Shown: positions 24,175 to 32,676 of the stretch, in pieces | Layout of the letters: each line of letters begins with the position of its first letter | Position numbering within the stretch: the stretch's first letter is position 1 | Assembly (NCBI GenBank): GCA_001028025.1 | Contig: LDAQ01000083.1 | Location: 1 to 41,688, forward strand | Source of the DNA: Faecalicatena fissicatena | GTDB taxonomy: Bacteria; Bacillota; Clostridia; Lachnospirales; Lachnospiraceae | Direction: 5' to 3' | Length of the DNA: 41,688 nucleotides | Translations under genes and position numbers: made by a program | The notes under the pieces: model-generated | What the model saw: only the letters and a program-made list of their open reading frames with translations | What the model was told of the DNA's origin: nothing | Database searches by the model: none

Positions 24175-24684
24175 TTACCAACCACGGATTTCCGCTTGTA
24201 TTCTTGTTTCATGCCATATCTTTTGTGTAATCTCCATGATGCTTTGCTTGTCGTTCAAACCGTGCAGCAACACAACACGCAGCAGTTCGCCATCGTCCCC
24301 GAAGGACAGGCAGATGTGCTCTTTACTGATTTGTACCTCTCGCAGTCGGACACCGTACACGCCCTCGCAGCCCCACTGGTAGACACGATTCCCAAGTAGC
24401 AGTCCGAAGGTGGACACGATGGTTTCCTCTGCCTGTGTTTGCTTCGGTCGGGTTTCGGAAGTAATAACGGACGAGGGTACGGTCAGAATCCGGCTGTCGT
24501 AGATAACCATCGCTGCATTAAGCAACCGACTTTGCCGATACAGCAGGAGCAATACCACAGCGCTCACGCTACCGCAGACAATTACTATTGCAGGCTTTTG
24601 TATCACGATGAACAGCACGGTCAAAAGTATGGCAGTCACAGAAATCACTACATAGATGTTTCGCCTGTCTTTTATCGCTTTCAC
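24175..24684 (-). CDS. Two-helix membrane protein, first gene of the cargo operon
   Basis: The 169-residue product has two membrane helices close together (about 12-30 and 33-50) and a cytoplasmic domain of about 115 residues containing GLLLGNRVYQWGCEGVYGVRL and then KEHICLSFGDDGELL, a pattern like small PH-like (bPH) domains. The start is placed at the GTG at 24684 because the AAGGAGG site lies 11 nt upstream; a GTG four codons earlier overlaps the site. It is the first gene after the LuxR terminator and starts the 11-gene run. The bPH assignment is weak. Confidence 0.7.
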   Translation of the reverse strand: MKAIKDRRNIYVVISVTAILLTVLFIVIQKPAIVIVCGSVSAVVLLLLYRQSRLLNAAMVIYDSRILTVPSSVITSETRPKQTQAEETIVSTFGLLLGNRVYQWGCEGVYGVRLREVQISKEHICLSFGDDGELLRVVLLHGLNDKQSIMEITQKIWHETRIQAEIRGW

Positions 24685-24727
24685 CCTTGGATTCACCTCC
24701 TTGTGATACCATAATCATAGAGATAGT

Positions 24728-24744
24728 GGGGGAAAAAGTCCCCC
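24728..24744. promoter_or_regulatory. GC-rich dyad upstream of the cargo operon
   Basis: GGGGGA (24728-24733) and TCCCCC (24739-24744) form an inverted repeat around AAAAG, about 45 bases before the first cargo gene and just inside the terminator of the LuxR gene. It could be an operator for the LuxR-type regulator. A poor -35/-10 pair (TTGGCG, 18 bases, TATCTC) overlaps it on the minus strand. Confidence 0.35.
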
Positions 24745-24765
24745 GCCAAAAGTATAATTTAACGC

Positions 24766-24795
24766 AAAAAACCACCTATACTTTAGTATAGGTGG
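24766..24795 (-). terminator. Terminator of the LuxR gene
   Basis: CCACCTATACT and AGTATAGGTGG form a perfect 11-bp stem with a 2-nt loop, followed on the minus strand by TTTTTT. It ends the regulator transcript 33 bases after its stop and separates it from the cargo operon, which therefore needs its own promoter. Confidence 0.92.
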
Positions 24796-24827
24796 CCTTG
24801 AAAACCGCTTATTTACAGGCTTTTGGA

Positions 24828-26246
24828 CTATTCCTTAATTTGAGCCTTGAGTAAGGTGCTGATGAGTTCTGCTCGGCTGCTCACACCGTACTTGGAGAGA
24901 ATATTTCCTACATGATACTTGACTGTACTCTCACCAACACACATGGTGGCAGCAATTTCCTTGTTCGTTTTTCCATCAAGGATCAGTGTAAGCACTTCGT
25001 TTTCTCGTTCTGTCAAAGGGTCAATCAGTTTTAGCTGACAAACGACCGCCGACTGCTGGTTCTCAGTCATGGTTGCATAGGCAGAGAGGTAGACGTGGCT
25101 TTTCAGCAGCAGGGTGAGCTGCCTGTTCAGCGGCGGCAGAATAACGAGTGTAATGCATACTACCGTTAGTGCAATCACGGCAATCTCCGCCTCGGGAAGT
25201 TGTATGGAGGTTATCATGACTCCCAGCACATCGCCGCAGAGTACGCCTAACACGTTGGCAGAAAGACCGATGCCAAACATTTTGGAGGGGTTCTCGGAAT
25301 AATCCAGTGTTTCTCCTATGATGCTCCACCAGAAGAAATCGAAAATACCGCAGGCGCCCAGCATCAGCGTGTCAACAATCAGATAGTCCACTGCGCCTCT
25401 TGAAAGAAGCATAAAGGTGATAAAGGCAGCGACAATCATACCCATACCTATATAGAGGAACTGCGAACGCTGTGCTTTATTCTTGGGCGAGAGGTTTCGC
25501 ATAAAAGCAAGAGCAACAATGTACGGCGCAGCCCAATACCAGCTCACAAGACCGGTCAAATGTTCAAACGCCGGATTGATAACCTGATACATCAGTCCCG
25601 AAGTTACAGTAATAACAGCAACGAACAGAAACAGCACCAGCATGGGCTTTTTAATATCACCGAGAGATTTTTGATCTGCTGTCGGTGCTGCTGTTGTGAT
25701 TGTAACATCACCAACAGGGAGCATTGCGGTAAATACCCCGCCGAGGATCAGGCACAGCATAGAAAGAAGCAGTCCAATAACGTGTGATAGGTTGACGGCA
25801 ATCACGTTAATTGCAATCATAATGATGTTGGAGAAAATCAGTACATCAGCACAGGATTTTATCCGTTCGTCCTTGGGGGTGAACTTTTTGAGGAAAAATC
25901 CCCACGCTGCCACGGCACAACCACCGGCATAGCCTGCCACCACTAGACCCACAAGCCAGAGAGTGGAAGGGGCAAAGAAAAACGGAACTGTCGCAATTAG
26001 GCAGATTACCATTCCGATTACCATGGTTGATTTTGCTTTGTTCGGCGTTTTGATAAAGAAACCGCAGGAAAATAGTCCAACAAAATGAGCAACAATGGCT
26101 GCAAGTATGAATGTACTTGTCTGTGTACCAAAGGCATCTATCGTACTGTAAAGCACCTGTCCCTCAAACACGAAAGAGAGAAGGTAGGCAAAGAGGAATG
26201 AAAACGCAGCCACGGACATCACTCTATGATTTCTGATATTTTTCAC
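24828..26246 (-). CDS. LuxR-type regulator fused to a 12-helix MFS-like membrane domain
   Basis: The 472-residue protein has about twelve membrane helices across residues 10-385, laid out like a major facilitator protein, then a cytoplasmic LuxR DNA-binding domain (about 405-465: LTERENEVLTLILDGKTNKE, then STVKYHVGNILSKYGVSSRAEL). Membrane LuxR proteins of this plan are known from anaerobic gut actinobacteria and some Firmicutes and probably sense a small molecule or the membrane state. The start is the GTG at 26246 with GGGGG 7 nt upstream, overlapping the preceding helix-turn-helix gene by four bases (GTGA). A terminator follows. It is the obvious candidate controller of the adjacent cargo operon; its ligand is unknown. 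Confidence 0.88.
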   Translation of the reverse strand: MKNIRNHRVMSVAAFSFLFAYLLSFVFEGQVLYSTIDAFGTQTSTFILAAIVAHFVGLFSCGFFIKTPNKAKSTMVIGMVICLIATVPFFFAPSTLWLVGLVVAGYAGGCAVAAWGFFLKKFTPKDERIKSCADVLIFSNIIMIAINVIAVNLSHVIGLLLSMLCLILGGVFTAMLPVGDVTITTAAPTADQKSLGDIKKPMLVLFLFVAVITVTSGLMYQVINPAFEHLTGLVSWYWAAPYIVALAFMRNLSPKNKAQRSQFLYIGMGMIVAAFITFMLLSRGAVDYLIVDTLMLGACGIFDFFWWSIIGETLDYSENPSKMFGIGLSANVLGVLCGDVLGVMITSIQLPEAEIAVIALTVVCITLVILPPLNRQLTLLLKSHVYLSAYATMTENQQSAVVCQLKLIDPLTERENEVLTLILDGKTNKEIAATMCVGESTVKYHVGNILSKYGVSSRAELISTLLKAQIKE

Positions 26247-26452
26247 TTTGGCACCCCCTGTTCATCGGAGGCTCCGCCACTTCTGACCCACTCATCAACC
26301 TCGGCAGTTTTGAATCGCCACAGCTTGCCAACCTTTGATGCAGGCATACCACGCTGTTCAATCCAGCGCATAATTGTGTGTCGTTTTACACCGAGGTAAT
26401 CGCAAACCTCCTGCAAGGAAATCCATCTATCTTGATTTATTTCTTCTGACAT
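26243..26452 (-). CDS. Excisionase-type helix-turn-helix protein
   Basis: This 69-residue protein is nearly all DNA-binding domain: WISLQEVCDYLGVKRHTIMR, then a wing with GKLWRFKTAEVDEWV. This is the MerR/excisionase family helix-turn-helix (HTH_17 type), found in both excisionases and small regulators. The start at 26452 has GAGGTG about 5 nt upstream, and a good promoter lies at 26477-26505. It is translationally coupled to the membrane LuxR gene (GTGA overlap), so a co-regulator role in the cargo is more likely than an excisionase role. Confidence 0.85.
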   Translation of the reverse strand: MSEEINQDRWISLQEVCDYLGVKRHTIMRWIEQRGMPASKVGKLWRFKTAEVDEWVRSGGASDEQGVPK

Positions 26453-26476
26453 AATCACACCTCACTCTTTTTCTTG

Positions 26477-26505
26477 ATCATATCATACTTTTTACCTCCA
26501 AACAA
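26477..26505 (-). promoter_or_regulatory. Sigma-A type promoter for the regulator pair
   Basis: TTGTTT (26500-26505) and TATGAT (26477-26482) are separated by 17 bases on the minus strand, 25 bases before the ATG at 26452. A second TATGAT overlaps at 26482-26487. The rest of the gap to 26670 shows no gene I can support. Confidence 0.65.
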
Positions 26506-26670
26506 TATTTTAATGTCGTTTTAAGTATCATTGCGTTCTATTATATACTCTTTCTCTGTGATAAGTATTCTTAAATTGATACCTTCTGGGTGGTTCATTA
26601 TGACTGCACCCTCCGTCCACGGATAAGCAAAAGTATCCCCTTGGCGGAAAGGATATGTTTTGCAAAATTA

Positions 26671-26925
26671 TCACCTGATAAAATATCTGTTAGAGCTGTG
26701 ACTGCCGTTCTCACGGTATCTGCTCTCCTTGGTTAAAGAGCCACAGCGAATTAAGTCCTCTATGGCTCTTTTCACTGTGCTGACAGACAGAGAGGTGTCC
26801 TTGGCGATAGTTTTGACAGCTGGCCAACATTCGCCGTCTGCATTGCTGCGGTCTTTGAGGTACATATAGACAGTCTTTGCCCTTGGCGGCAAATCCTGTT
26901 CGTAAAGATTTCCAAATAAACTCAT
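26671..26925 (-). CDS. Winged-helix protein (RepA N-terminal/HTH_36-like)
   Basis: This 84-residue protein has a winged helix of the kind found at the start of plasmid and ICE replication proteins: LPPRAKTVYMYLKDRSNADG, CWPAVKTIAKDTSLSVSTVK, then a wing ending SSNRYFIR. It ends where longer homologues would continue, so it is a free DNA-binding domain or the short form of the family. The start has AGGAG 10 nt upstream and lies 13 bases after the VirD4 stop, so it is probably the last gene of the transfer operon before the cargo. A role in control of transfer or replication is inferred. Confidence 0.75.
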   Translation of the reverse strand: MSLFGNLYEQDLPPRAKTVYMYLKDRSNADGECWPAVKTIAKDTSLSVSTVKRAIEDLIRCGSLTKESRYRENGSHSSNRYFIR

Positions 26926-26938
26926 GCTTTATCATCTC

Positions 26939-28813
26939 CTATGGGCGTAGCTTTGTTTTAGGCTGCTGTTCTGTCAATTCTTGTGACGGAGCCAGGGCAT
27001 GATTCATACCACCGTAGGTCTCTCGTTCCTCTTGGGGCGGTGTCTTGTCTGCAGATTTTTTATTGCCATATTCATTGAGAATATTTTCCGCCAGTTCTTC
27101 CTTGTCTGCATAATGCACCTTACGATTGGCTCGTTGCTCTATCTCATAGGTTTTATCAAAGGTGATACCCCAATCAAGGAACAGCTTCAGCTTTGTATGC
27201 ATAGGGTGAGAGCCTGTTTTCATCACAACAAAGCTGCCTTTTTTCAATGACTTTAACTCATCTGCCGTAAGTAATGGACGTTCCATCATTTGTAGGGACT
27301 GTGATGGATCATTCTTTCCACGGCTGATGCTACCACTCATAACGGTTCGTGTGCCGAGTGCTTTTGACAAGGTTTCTGCAGTTTCGGAGTTGGGGGCAAA
27401 GCCGCCGAAAATAGTCAGCTGGCAGTTATCAGTTATGATTTCTGAGCCCTCTTTGCCATAATTTTTATCAAGCTGTGCAAAGGACTGGATAATCGGCACA
27501 ACAGATATTCTTCGGGAACGACCTGCGGAGAGCATCATCTCAAAGCTGTCGATTTTCGGAATTGTGCCAATTTCATCGGCATAGATGACCACTCGGTTGG
27601 GGAGCTTTCCTCCGTTTTCATCAGCTACGGCAAGCATTTCACGATAGAATTGCTGGAGGAATAACGACACCATAAAATATTTCGTATTGTCCTCCTCGGG
27701 GAGTATGAGGAAGATTGCTGACTTATCGGTGCAGAACTTTTCCGCATCAATGGCGGTATGAAAACACAAAATCTGCTCCATTTCCGTGTCGAGGAACGCA
27801 TTGAGTCTTGACAGCACTGTGGAGAGAACCGATGCCATTGCCGCTTCACTGGAATTTAATGCAGCTCCTGCAAACCACTTGGCTTTATGAGTAGCGGGCA
27901 GTAGCTCCATCAGCTCTTGGAACTGACTTTTTCCTTTGGCTTTACCCGGTCCAGTCAAATCCTGCACCATTTTGAATACCGAAACAATATGGCGTCTGTC
28001 CACCATCTGTCCGTCAATTTTAGTCGGTGGGAGAAACTCTGCAAGGAGTAATATCACAGCGGAGAGTAGACCCTCAGCAGAGTCATAGAAAAAAGCATTT
28101 TGCCCCATTGAGGAATTATCTCCATCGGTGGCAATGATAGTCTTGGCGATAATCTTGGCGTACTTTTCAGCCTTTGCTTTTGCCATCACATTTTCTTTGT
28201 CTGTACGATAGATGTCCATATACTTATTGACGAGATGCAATAGATTGTTGCCATCACTCTTGGTTGGATTACGCAAATCAATGACAGCGATATTGTAGCC
28301 GTAGTTGTCCTTTGCGATTGCACCATAATTTCGAGCGAGATCTCCCTTGGTATCGGTTGTGATGAAGCTCATGCCACTGGCACAGGCGTATTCCAAATTG
28401 GGGTAGAGGAAAAATGCCGTTTTACCAACACCGGCTGCACCAATCATCAGACAGTGAACATCGCCGGTATCTACCAAGCCTGTGATTTTATTTTCGCCTT
28501 TTGCCTTATGCAGCAGGCTTTCTGATACAGAGCCGACAACCAAGCCTTGCTCTGTGGGCAGGTTATCACCCTTTCGCCAGTTGGCAACATCATAAGGGAC
28601 TTGATTATAAACCTTCTTGATTTCTTTCTTAGTGAGAAACCTTGCCACGCCATGCTGACCGTCACCCACGGTTTTGGATTTAATTCCGTTGAGGGTGTAA
28701 AAGTGGGCAAGCATGGAAAGACCGCCAATGACGAGGAACATCATCAGTCCCACACCCAATAGTGTTACAATAGGTGCATTGAACAATGATTTTAATTCAT
28801 TTAAATATGCCAT
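26939..28813 (-). CDS. VirD4/TraG-type coupling ATPase
   Basis: The 624-residue protein has an N-terminal membrane helix (about 14-36), a second hydrophobic stretch and a cytoplasmic AAA+ core. Walker A is GAAGVGKT (125-132) and Walker B lies in VVIYADEIGTI, followed by the sensor region SRRISVVPIIQSFAQLDKNYG. VirD4 proteins hand the relaxase-DNA complex to the secretion channel using ATP. Length and layout fit the Firmicutes TraG/VirD4 family. A clear AAAGGA lies upstream of the ATG. It lies 32 bases after the TOPRIM gene, downstream of the relaxase, in the common order of Clostridia ICEs. Confidence 0.96.
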   Translation of the reverse strand: MAYLNELKSLFNAPIVTLLGVGLMMFLVIGGLSMLAHFYTLNGIKSKTVGDGQHGVARFLTKKEIKKVYNQVPYDVANWRKGDNLPTEQGLVVGSVSESLLHKAKGENKITGLVDTGDVHCLMIGAAGVGKTAFFLYPNLEYACASGMSFITTDTKGDLARNYGAIAKDNYGYNIAVIDLRNPTKSDGNNLLHLVNKYMDIYRTDKENVMAKAKAEKYAKIIAKTIIATDGDNSSMGQNAFFYDSAEGLLSAVILLLAEFLPPTKIDGQMVDRRHIVSVFKMVQDLTGPGKAKGKSQFQELMELLPATHKAKWFAGAALNSSEAAMASVLSTVLSRLNAFLDTEMEQILCFHTAIDAEKFCTDKSAIFLILPEEDNTKYFMVSLFLQQFYREMLAVADENGGKLPNRVVIYADEIGTIPKIDSFEMMLSAGRSRRISVVPIIQSFAQLDKNYGKEGSEIITDNCQLTIFGGFAPNSETAETLSKALGTRTVMSGSISRGKNDPSQSLQMMERPLLTADELKSLKKGSFVVMKTGSHPMHTKLKLFLDWGITFDKTYEIEQRANRKVHYADKEELAENILNEYGNKKSADKTPPQEERETYGGMNHALAPSQELTEQQPKTKLRP

Positions 28814-28845
28814 GAAATATATCCTTTCTTTTCTGAATTTTTCTT

Positions 28846-29790
28846 CTATGCCATCTTTAGACCAATTTCCTGTACAGGAGCTTTCTGCTGCTCTACCAAA
28901 TCTTCATTGAAATCCTTTAGCGTAGGAATAAGCCTTGTGACCGTTACATCTCTTTCTACCAGCAACTTTTGAAATTTGTCGCAGGCTTTTTGCCCGGCCT
29001 CATCATTATCAAGGCAGAGGACAACGCTTTTTAGATTTTCATTCAAATCAAGCTGCTTTATCATCGCCTGCTCCGACAGACCGCAGAGTGCCACATAGCT
29101 GTGATGCTGCCAATCGCTGTTTTTATAAATGCTGATAAAGGACAAGAGGTCAATGGGTGCCTCAAAAACATAAAGCCTGTCACTGGTACCGCCAAGATGA
29201 AAGCTATAGCAGGGGTTACTGCCCTCGATATTTCCCTTGTAGCTTTTCCCCTCGGAATAAATTCCACGCTTATGTGCATGCTTGGCTATACCGTTTTCAT
29301 CATAGCCAACAAAAATGGCATTGTGATATTCCTGCTTTCCATCCTGTGATTTTTCCAAACTCTCATAGATAAGCTTTTCCTTTGCAAAAAAACGAAGCAC
29401 CTCGCTGTCTAAGCTGCGGTGCTTCAATAGATAGGCAAAGGTTCGGCGCATATCCTGATTCTGCGGCGGCAGTTCAAAGGGCTTTCGCACAATCTCTTTC
29501 GGCTCGGCCTTGTGATAGGCTGCACCATAGCTGCCACCGAGGAGCATAGTCACCGCATTGGGAAAAGGCAGACCATAGAACCGTTTTACAAAATCAATGG
29601 CATAACCGCCTTGGTCGGCGGCATGATCGTACCACTCGTTGCCACGGACGGTAATGCTGTGGTCTGAGGCAAGCCGTTTTTCTCTGCCGGAGGGAAGAAG
29701 CTTTTCGCCCTGCTGCAATAAAAAATGTACGAGATCAACCTCGTTTGCCTGTCTTTTTTCTTCCTCTGTAAAATGAATGTACTTTGCCAT
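28846..29790 (-). CDS. CHC2-type/DUF3991 and TOPRIM domain protein (primase-like)
   Basis: The 314-residue protein has an N-terminal domain of the DUF3991 or zinc-finger-primase type (WYDHAADQGGYAIDFVKRFYGL). A TOPRIM domain follows from about residue 195, with the acidic residue in YVFEAPIDLLSF and the paired acids in VVLCLDNDEAGQKA. Proteins of this kind are encoded next to relaxases in conjugative elements and probably help prime or process the transferred strand. The classic zinc cysteines are not visible in the N-terminal domain, so metal binding is doubtful. AAGGAGG lies 5 nt before the ATG. It follows a 41-residue gene by 10 bases. Confidence 0.88.
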   Translation of the reverse strand: MAKYIHFTEEEKRQANEVDLVHFLLQQGEKLLPSGREKRLASDHSITVRGNEWYDHAADQGGYAIDFVKRFYGLPFPNAVTMLLGGSYGAAYHKAEPKEIVRKPFELPPQNQDMRRTFAYLLKHRSLDSEVLRFFAKEKLIYESLEKSQDGKQEYHNAIFVGYDENGIAKHAHKRGIYSEGKSYKGNIEGSNPCYSFHLGGTSDRLYVFEAPIDLLSFISIYKNSDWQHHSYVALCGLSEQAMIKQLDLNENLKSVVLCLDNDEAGQKACDKFQKLLVERDVTVTRLIPTLKDFNEDLVEQQKAPVQEIGLKMA

Positions 29791-29800
29791 AGATGCCTCC

Positions 29801-29926
29801 TTAACTGTTTTTGCCCACTTTACGATGAAAGGCTACCCGTTTGATTGGGTAGCCTTTGGCGTTCTGCGGAATATTAAATTTGCCGACGCAAGATTTCTTG
29901 TGGGTATTATTTTGCTTTTTCTTCAT
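29801..29926 (-). CDS. 41-residue basic protein between relaxase and TOPRIM genes
   Basis: The ATG at 29926 has AAGGAG 9 nt upstream, and 41 codons run to TAA (MKKKQNNTHKKSCVGKFNIP then QNAKGYPIKRVAFHRKVGKNS). It is very basic (about a third Lys, Arg and His). It starts 17 bases after the relaxase stop and ends 10 bases before the TOPRIM start, both inside the operon. A perfect 11-bp inverted repeat lies within the coding region (29828-29857). It may be a small nucleic-acid-binding protein; no family is recognised. Confidence 0.7.
   Translation of the reverse strand: MKKKQNNTHKKSCVGKFNIPQNAKGYPIKRVAFHRKVGKNS
29828..29857. repeat. Perfect 11-bp hairpin inside the 41-residue gene
   Basis: AAAGGCTACCC (29828-29838) and GGGTAGCCTTT (29847-29857) flank an 8-nt loop. 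No long T tract follows on the minus strand, so it is more likely an RNA processing or stabilising element than a terminator, though partial attenuation between relaxase and TOPRIM genes is possible. Confidence 0.7.
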
Positions 29927-29943
29927 AGGGTACAGCTCCTTTT

Positions 29944-32676
29944 CTAATAATTCATCTTCTGCTCATGGTCATCTCGCTTATGACCCTGTGCCATTTTCTT
30001 TTCACGAAGCTTTTTCATTCGCTTGCTGTCAATCTGCAAGCCTATCATAGATTTTTGTGGTGGCTGGTTATTTTCAAAAATACGGCTCATGTGGTGCATC
30101 AGCCTTGATACCGCAAAGGAAACAGAGGGTTCTTTCCATTTATCCATATTATCGAGGAAAAACTGTGCGTATTCATTACCCTGTGCTGCTGACAGAGTGA
30201 ACCACTTGACAGCTGTTTCTTTATCCCTTGGAACTGTCTTTCCCATGAGGTACAGCTTGCCGAGAATGTATTGGGAATACTGGTTGCCTTGCTCTGCGGA
30301 GGCAGTAAAAAATTCAACTGCTTTTTTGGTGTCCTTGGGTAGCTGCTCACCTGCGAGATATAACTTGCCAAGCTGGTACTGAGTAAACTGATTATTCTTT
30401 TCTGCTGCTTTGGTAAGCCATTCTAACGCTTTATGAATATCCTTATAGCTTTCCTCTGTGAGATAAATCTTGCCTAGGGAGTACGCCGCCCACTCGTTGT
30501 CCTGTTCTGCCGATAGCGTGAACAGTTTCACCGCCTTTGCAAAATCCTGCCCTATATATTTTCCCTCATAATACAGCTTTGCCAGTGCATATTGGGCGAA
30601 TGGATTGCCACTATCAGATGCTGTCTGCAAATATTTTACGGCTTGCTTTACTTCTTCTGCTGCAGGAGCTTCCTCGGACAGTATGATTTTTGCCAAAGCG
30701 TAGCAGGCAAAGGTGTTGCCAAGCTTTGCCGATTTCTGAGAGTATTCTTTTGCTTTGGGAATGTCCTGCTCAGTGCCGATACCATTTTTCAGCATCCACC
30801 AAAGGCGGTATTGCAGCTTATCATCGTGGCTCTGCTTTTCCAAACCGACAAAACCAATATAGGCTTTTTCAAAATACAGCTTACTTTGCTCTGAATCTTT
30901 TTCTGTACCCACACCATCACGGAACATTTTTGCCACTTCAAAATCAGCATAGGGGAAGCCTTGCTTTGCACTTCGCAGATATAACTCAAAGGCTTTTTCA
31001 TTACTCTGTTCCACGCCTTGCCCACGCATATATTGACCGCCGAGGGAGTATTCCGCAAACTTATATTTCTGACTTGCCGATTTTGCAAACCACTCGGCGG
31101 ACACTTCATAGTCCTGCTCTGTACCCAAGCCTTGCGAATGCATTTTGCCGATGCGATATTCAAGGTACTTCCAAGGCTTTCGATGCTCCAGTGTTTCAAA
31201 ACCATCAAGAGCCTGTGCGTAATATTTCTGTGCTTTCTCGGTATCAATTTCTACACCAAGACCATCTGCGTACATTCGCCCCAAATCAAAAACTGCAAGC
31301 ACATTCCCATTTTGGGATTCAGTTTGCAGTAGGGTGAACGCTTGCTCGAAGTCAGGTGCGACATCATCTGTTCCAAATAAAAACTCACGAGCCTGTTTGT
31401 ATTCATCTGTCCATTTTACATAGGGTGCAGCGGTTGCATCACTTTCATCATCTTCAACAGGCTCAGACGACTCGCCAACATCATCGTATATATTTTCATC
31501 CTGTAATAAATCAAGCGGCTCGGCTTGCGCTATACCATCAAGCTCCGTCAAACTGATTTCACCACGAGCAAGCTTATCGGCTTCATAGATGATGTGATTT
31601 TTAATAGACTTAAACTCTTTCTGCTGTGATAATGGGAGCATGGGTTCTGCCGTATCCTTGTAGCTTGCCATCACATCATTTCGCATTTCCTGCCACAGCC
31701 TATAGGCATTTGCAATAGGCGGCTCCTGTGCCAGCTCATCAGTGATGTTGTCCACCAACAGCTTAATCCGTGGCGGCAGATACCCATAGACTCTTTTGCC
31801 CTTGGTGCATTTGAGATTTTCCGCAAGCTCCAGGAGTAGGGTTTCCATTTTTGTGCTGTGAATATTTCCTGCGGATATTTCTGCAATGAGTTTTTCCACT
31901 GCTTTTTTGCTTTCTGCCTTTAGTGCATCTCGCTGCTGTGTTTGCAGGGCATAGATTTCTTTCATCTCCTGCTGAAAAATCCCCGACACCAATCCTGACT
32001 TGATTTTGGCAATTCCTTTTTTATCAAGAAAGCCATTCCGCGGATTTTCCGAGTAGCAAATCATGTGGATATGTGGATGATGACTTTCATTGTGAAAAGC
32101 TGCATACCAACGAAAATCCTCCAAGGGTATTTTCATACTTTCGGCAATGGTAGGTGCGTAGGCTGAAAGATAATCCTTCCAACGCTGGGCATTATCAAAT
32201 CCTGTGCTGAGTGCATCCTCTCGCCTTAGAGAAATGATGGGTGTCCACACATTGCCCGAATGCTCCGCCACCTCTTTTGCAACCTTGGATAATACAATCG
32301 GCGCATCACCGCCATTAAATAATCCATGAGCAGACAGCTTTTCCACTCTGGGACGGTTCGCAATATAGTCCACATAGTTTTCTTTTTTCGCAACCACATC
32401 AAGGTTGTGTTCCAAGGCTATAGAGATAAACTCCGCCCCGTTTTCCAAGGTTTTGTTTTGAAGATAGTCCTCGTACTCAAATAAATTTTTGGTGTCGGGG
32501 AACTCCTGTAACAGCTGCGTGATGAATTGCTCTTGCTTTTTGGTGGATGGCATATTTTTATTTCGGATGCTGATTTTTTGTACACCATTTCTTGTTGCCA
32601 TATAGCTGACGAGATTTTCCTTGTGTGCCGCATCTCCACTTTTGAGATATGGACATTTGAATATAACCCGAGGCAT
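29944..32676 (-). CDS. MobL/MobP-type relaxase fused to Sel1 repeats
   Basis: The 910-residue protein has a relaxase N-terminal half. The metal-binding histidine motif HHPHIH lies at 199-204, after SLRREDALSTGF and WYAAFHNES, in the MobL (MobP-type) manner. The nucleophile is expected to be an early tyrosine; Y10 and Y25 are candidates. From about residue 440 to 860 it has around ten Sel1-like repeats (for example FDLGRMYADGLGVEIDTEKA and AEYSLGGQYMRGQGVEQSNE), a helical solenoid for protein contacts. A basic C terminus follows. The ATG overlaps the stop of the accessory gene by one base (TGATG). It should nick oriT, probably just upstream at about 33.1-33.5 kb. Confidence 0.93.
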   Translation of the reverse strand: MPRVIFKCPYLKSGDAAHKENLVSYMATRNGVQKISIRNKNMPSTKKQEQFITQLLQEFPDTKNLFEYEDYLQNKTLENGAEFISIALEHNLDVVAKKENYVDYIANRPRVEKLSAHGLFNGGDAPIVLSKVAKEVAEHSGNVWTPIISLRREDALSTGFDNAQRWKDYLSAYAPTIAESMKIPLEDFRWYAAFHNESHHPHIHMICYSENPRNGFLDKKGIAKIKSGLVSGIFQQEMKEIYALQTQQRDALKAESKKAVEKLIAEISAGNIHSTKMETLLLELAENLKCTKGKRVYGYLPPRIKLLVDNITDELAQEPPIANAYRLWQEMRNDVMASYKDTAEPMLPLSQQKEFKSIKNHIIYEADKLARGEISLTELDGIAQAEPLDLLQDENIYDDVGESSEPVEDDESDATAAPYVKWTDEYKQAREFLFGTDDVAPDFEQAFTLLQTESQNGNVLAVFDLGRMYADGLGVEIDTEKAQKYYAQALDGFETLEHRKPWKYLEYRIGKMHSQGLGTEQDYEVSAEWFAKSASQKYKFAEYSLGGQYMRGQGVEQSNEKAFELYLRSAKQGFPYADFEVAKMFRDGVGTEKDSEQSKLYFEKAYIGFVGLEKQSHDDKLQYRLWWMLKNGIGTEQDIPKAKEYSQKSAKLGNTFACYALAKIILSEEAPAAEEVKQAVKYLQTASDSGNPFAQYALAKLYYEGKYIGQDFAKAVKLFTLSAEQDNEWAAYSLGKIYLTEESYKDIHKALEWLTKAAEKNNQFTQYQLGKLYLAGEQLPKDTKKAVEFFTASAEQGNQYSQYILGKLYLMGKTVPRDKETAVKWFTLSAAQGNEYAQFFLDNMDKWKEPSVSFAVSRLMHHMSRIFENNQPPQKSMIGLQIDSKRMKKLREKKMAQGHKRDDHEQKMNY

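Noticed and set aside
30690..31337. Plus-strand open frame of 215 codons in the relaxase region
   Set aside because: It is antisense to the Sel1 repeat region and contains no recognisable domain; the minus-strand relaxase frame is clearly the coding one.
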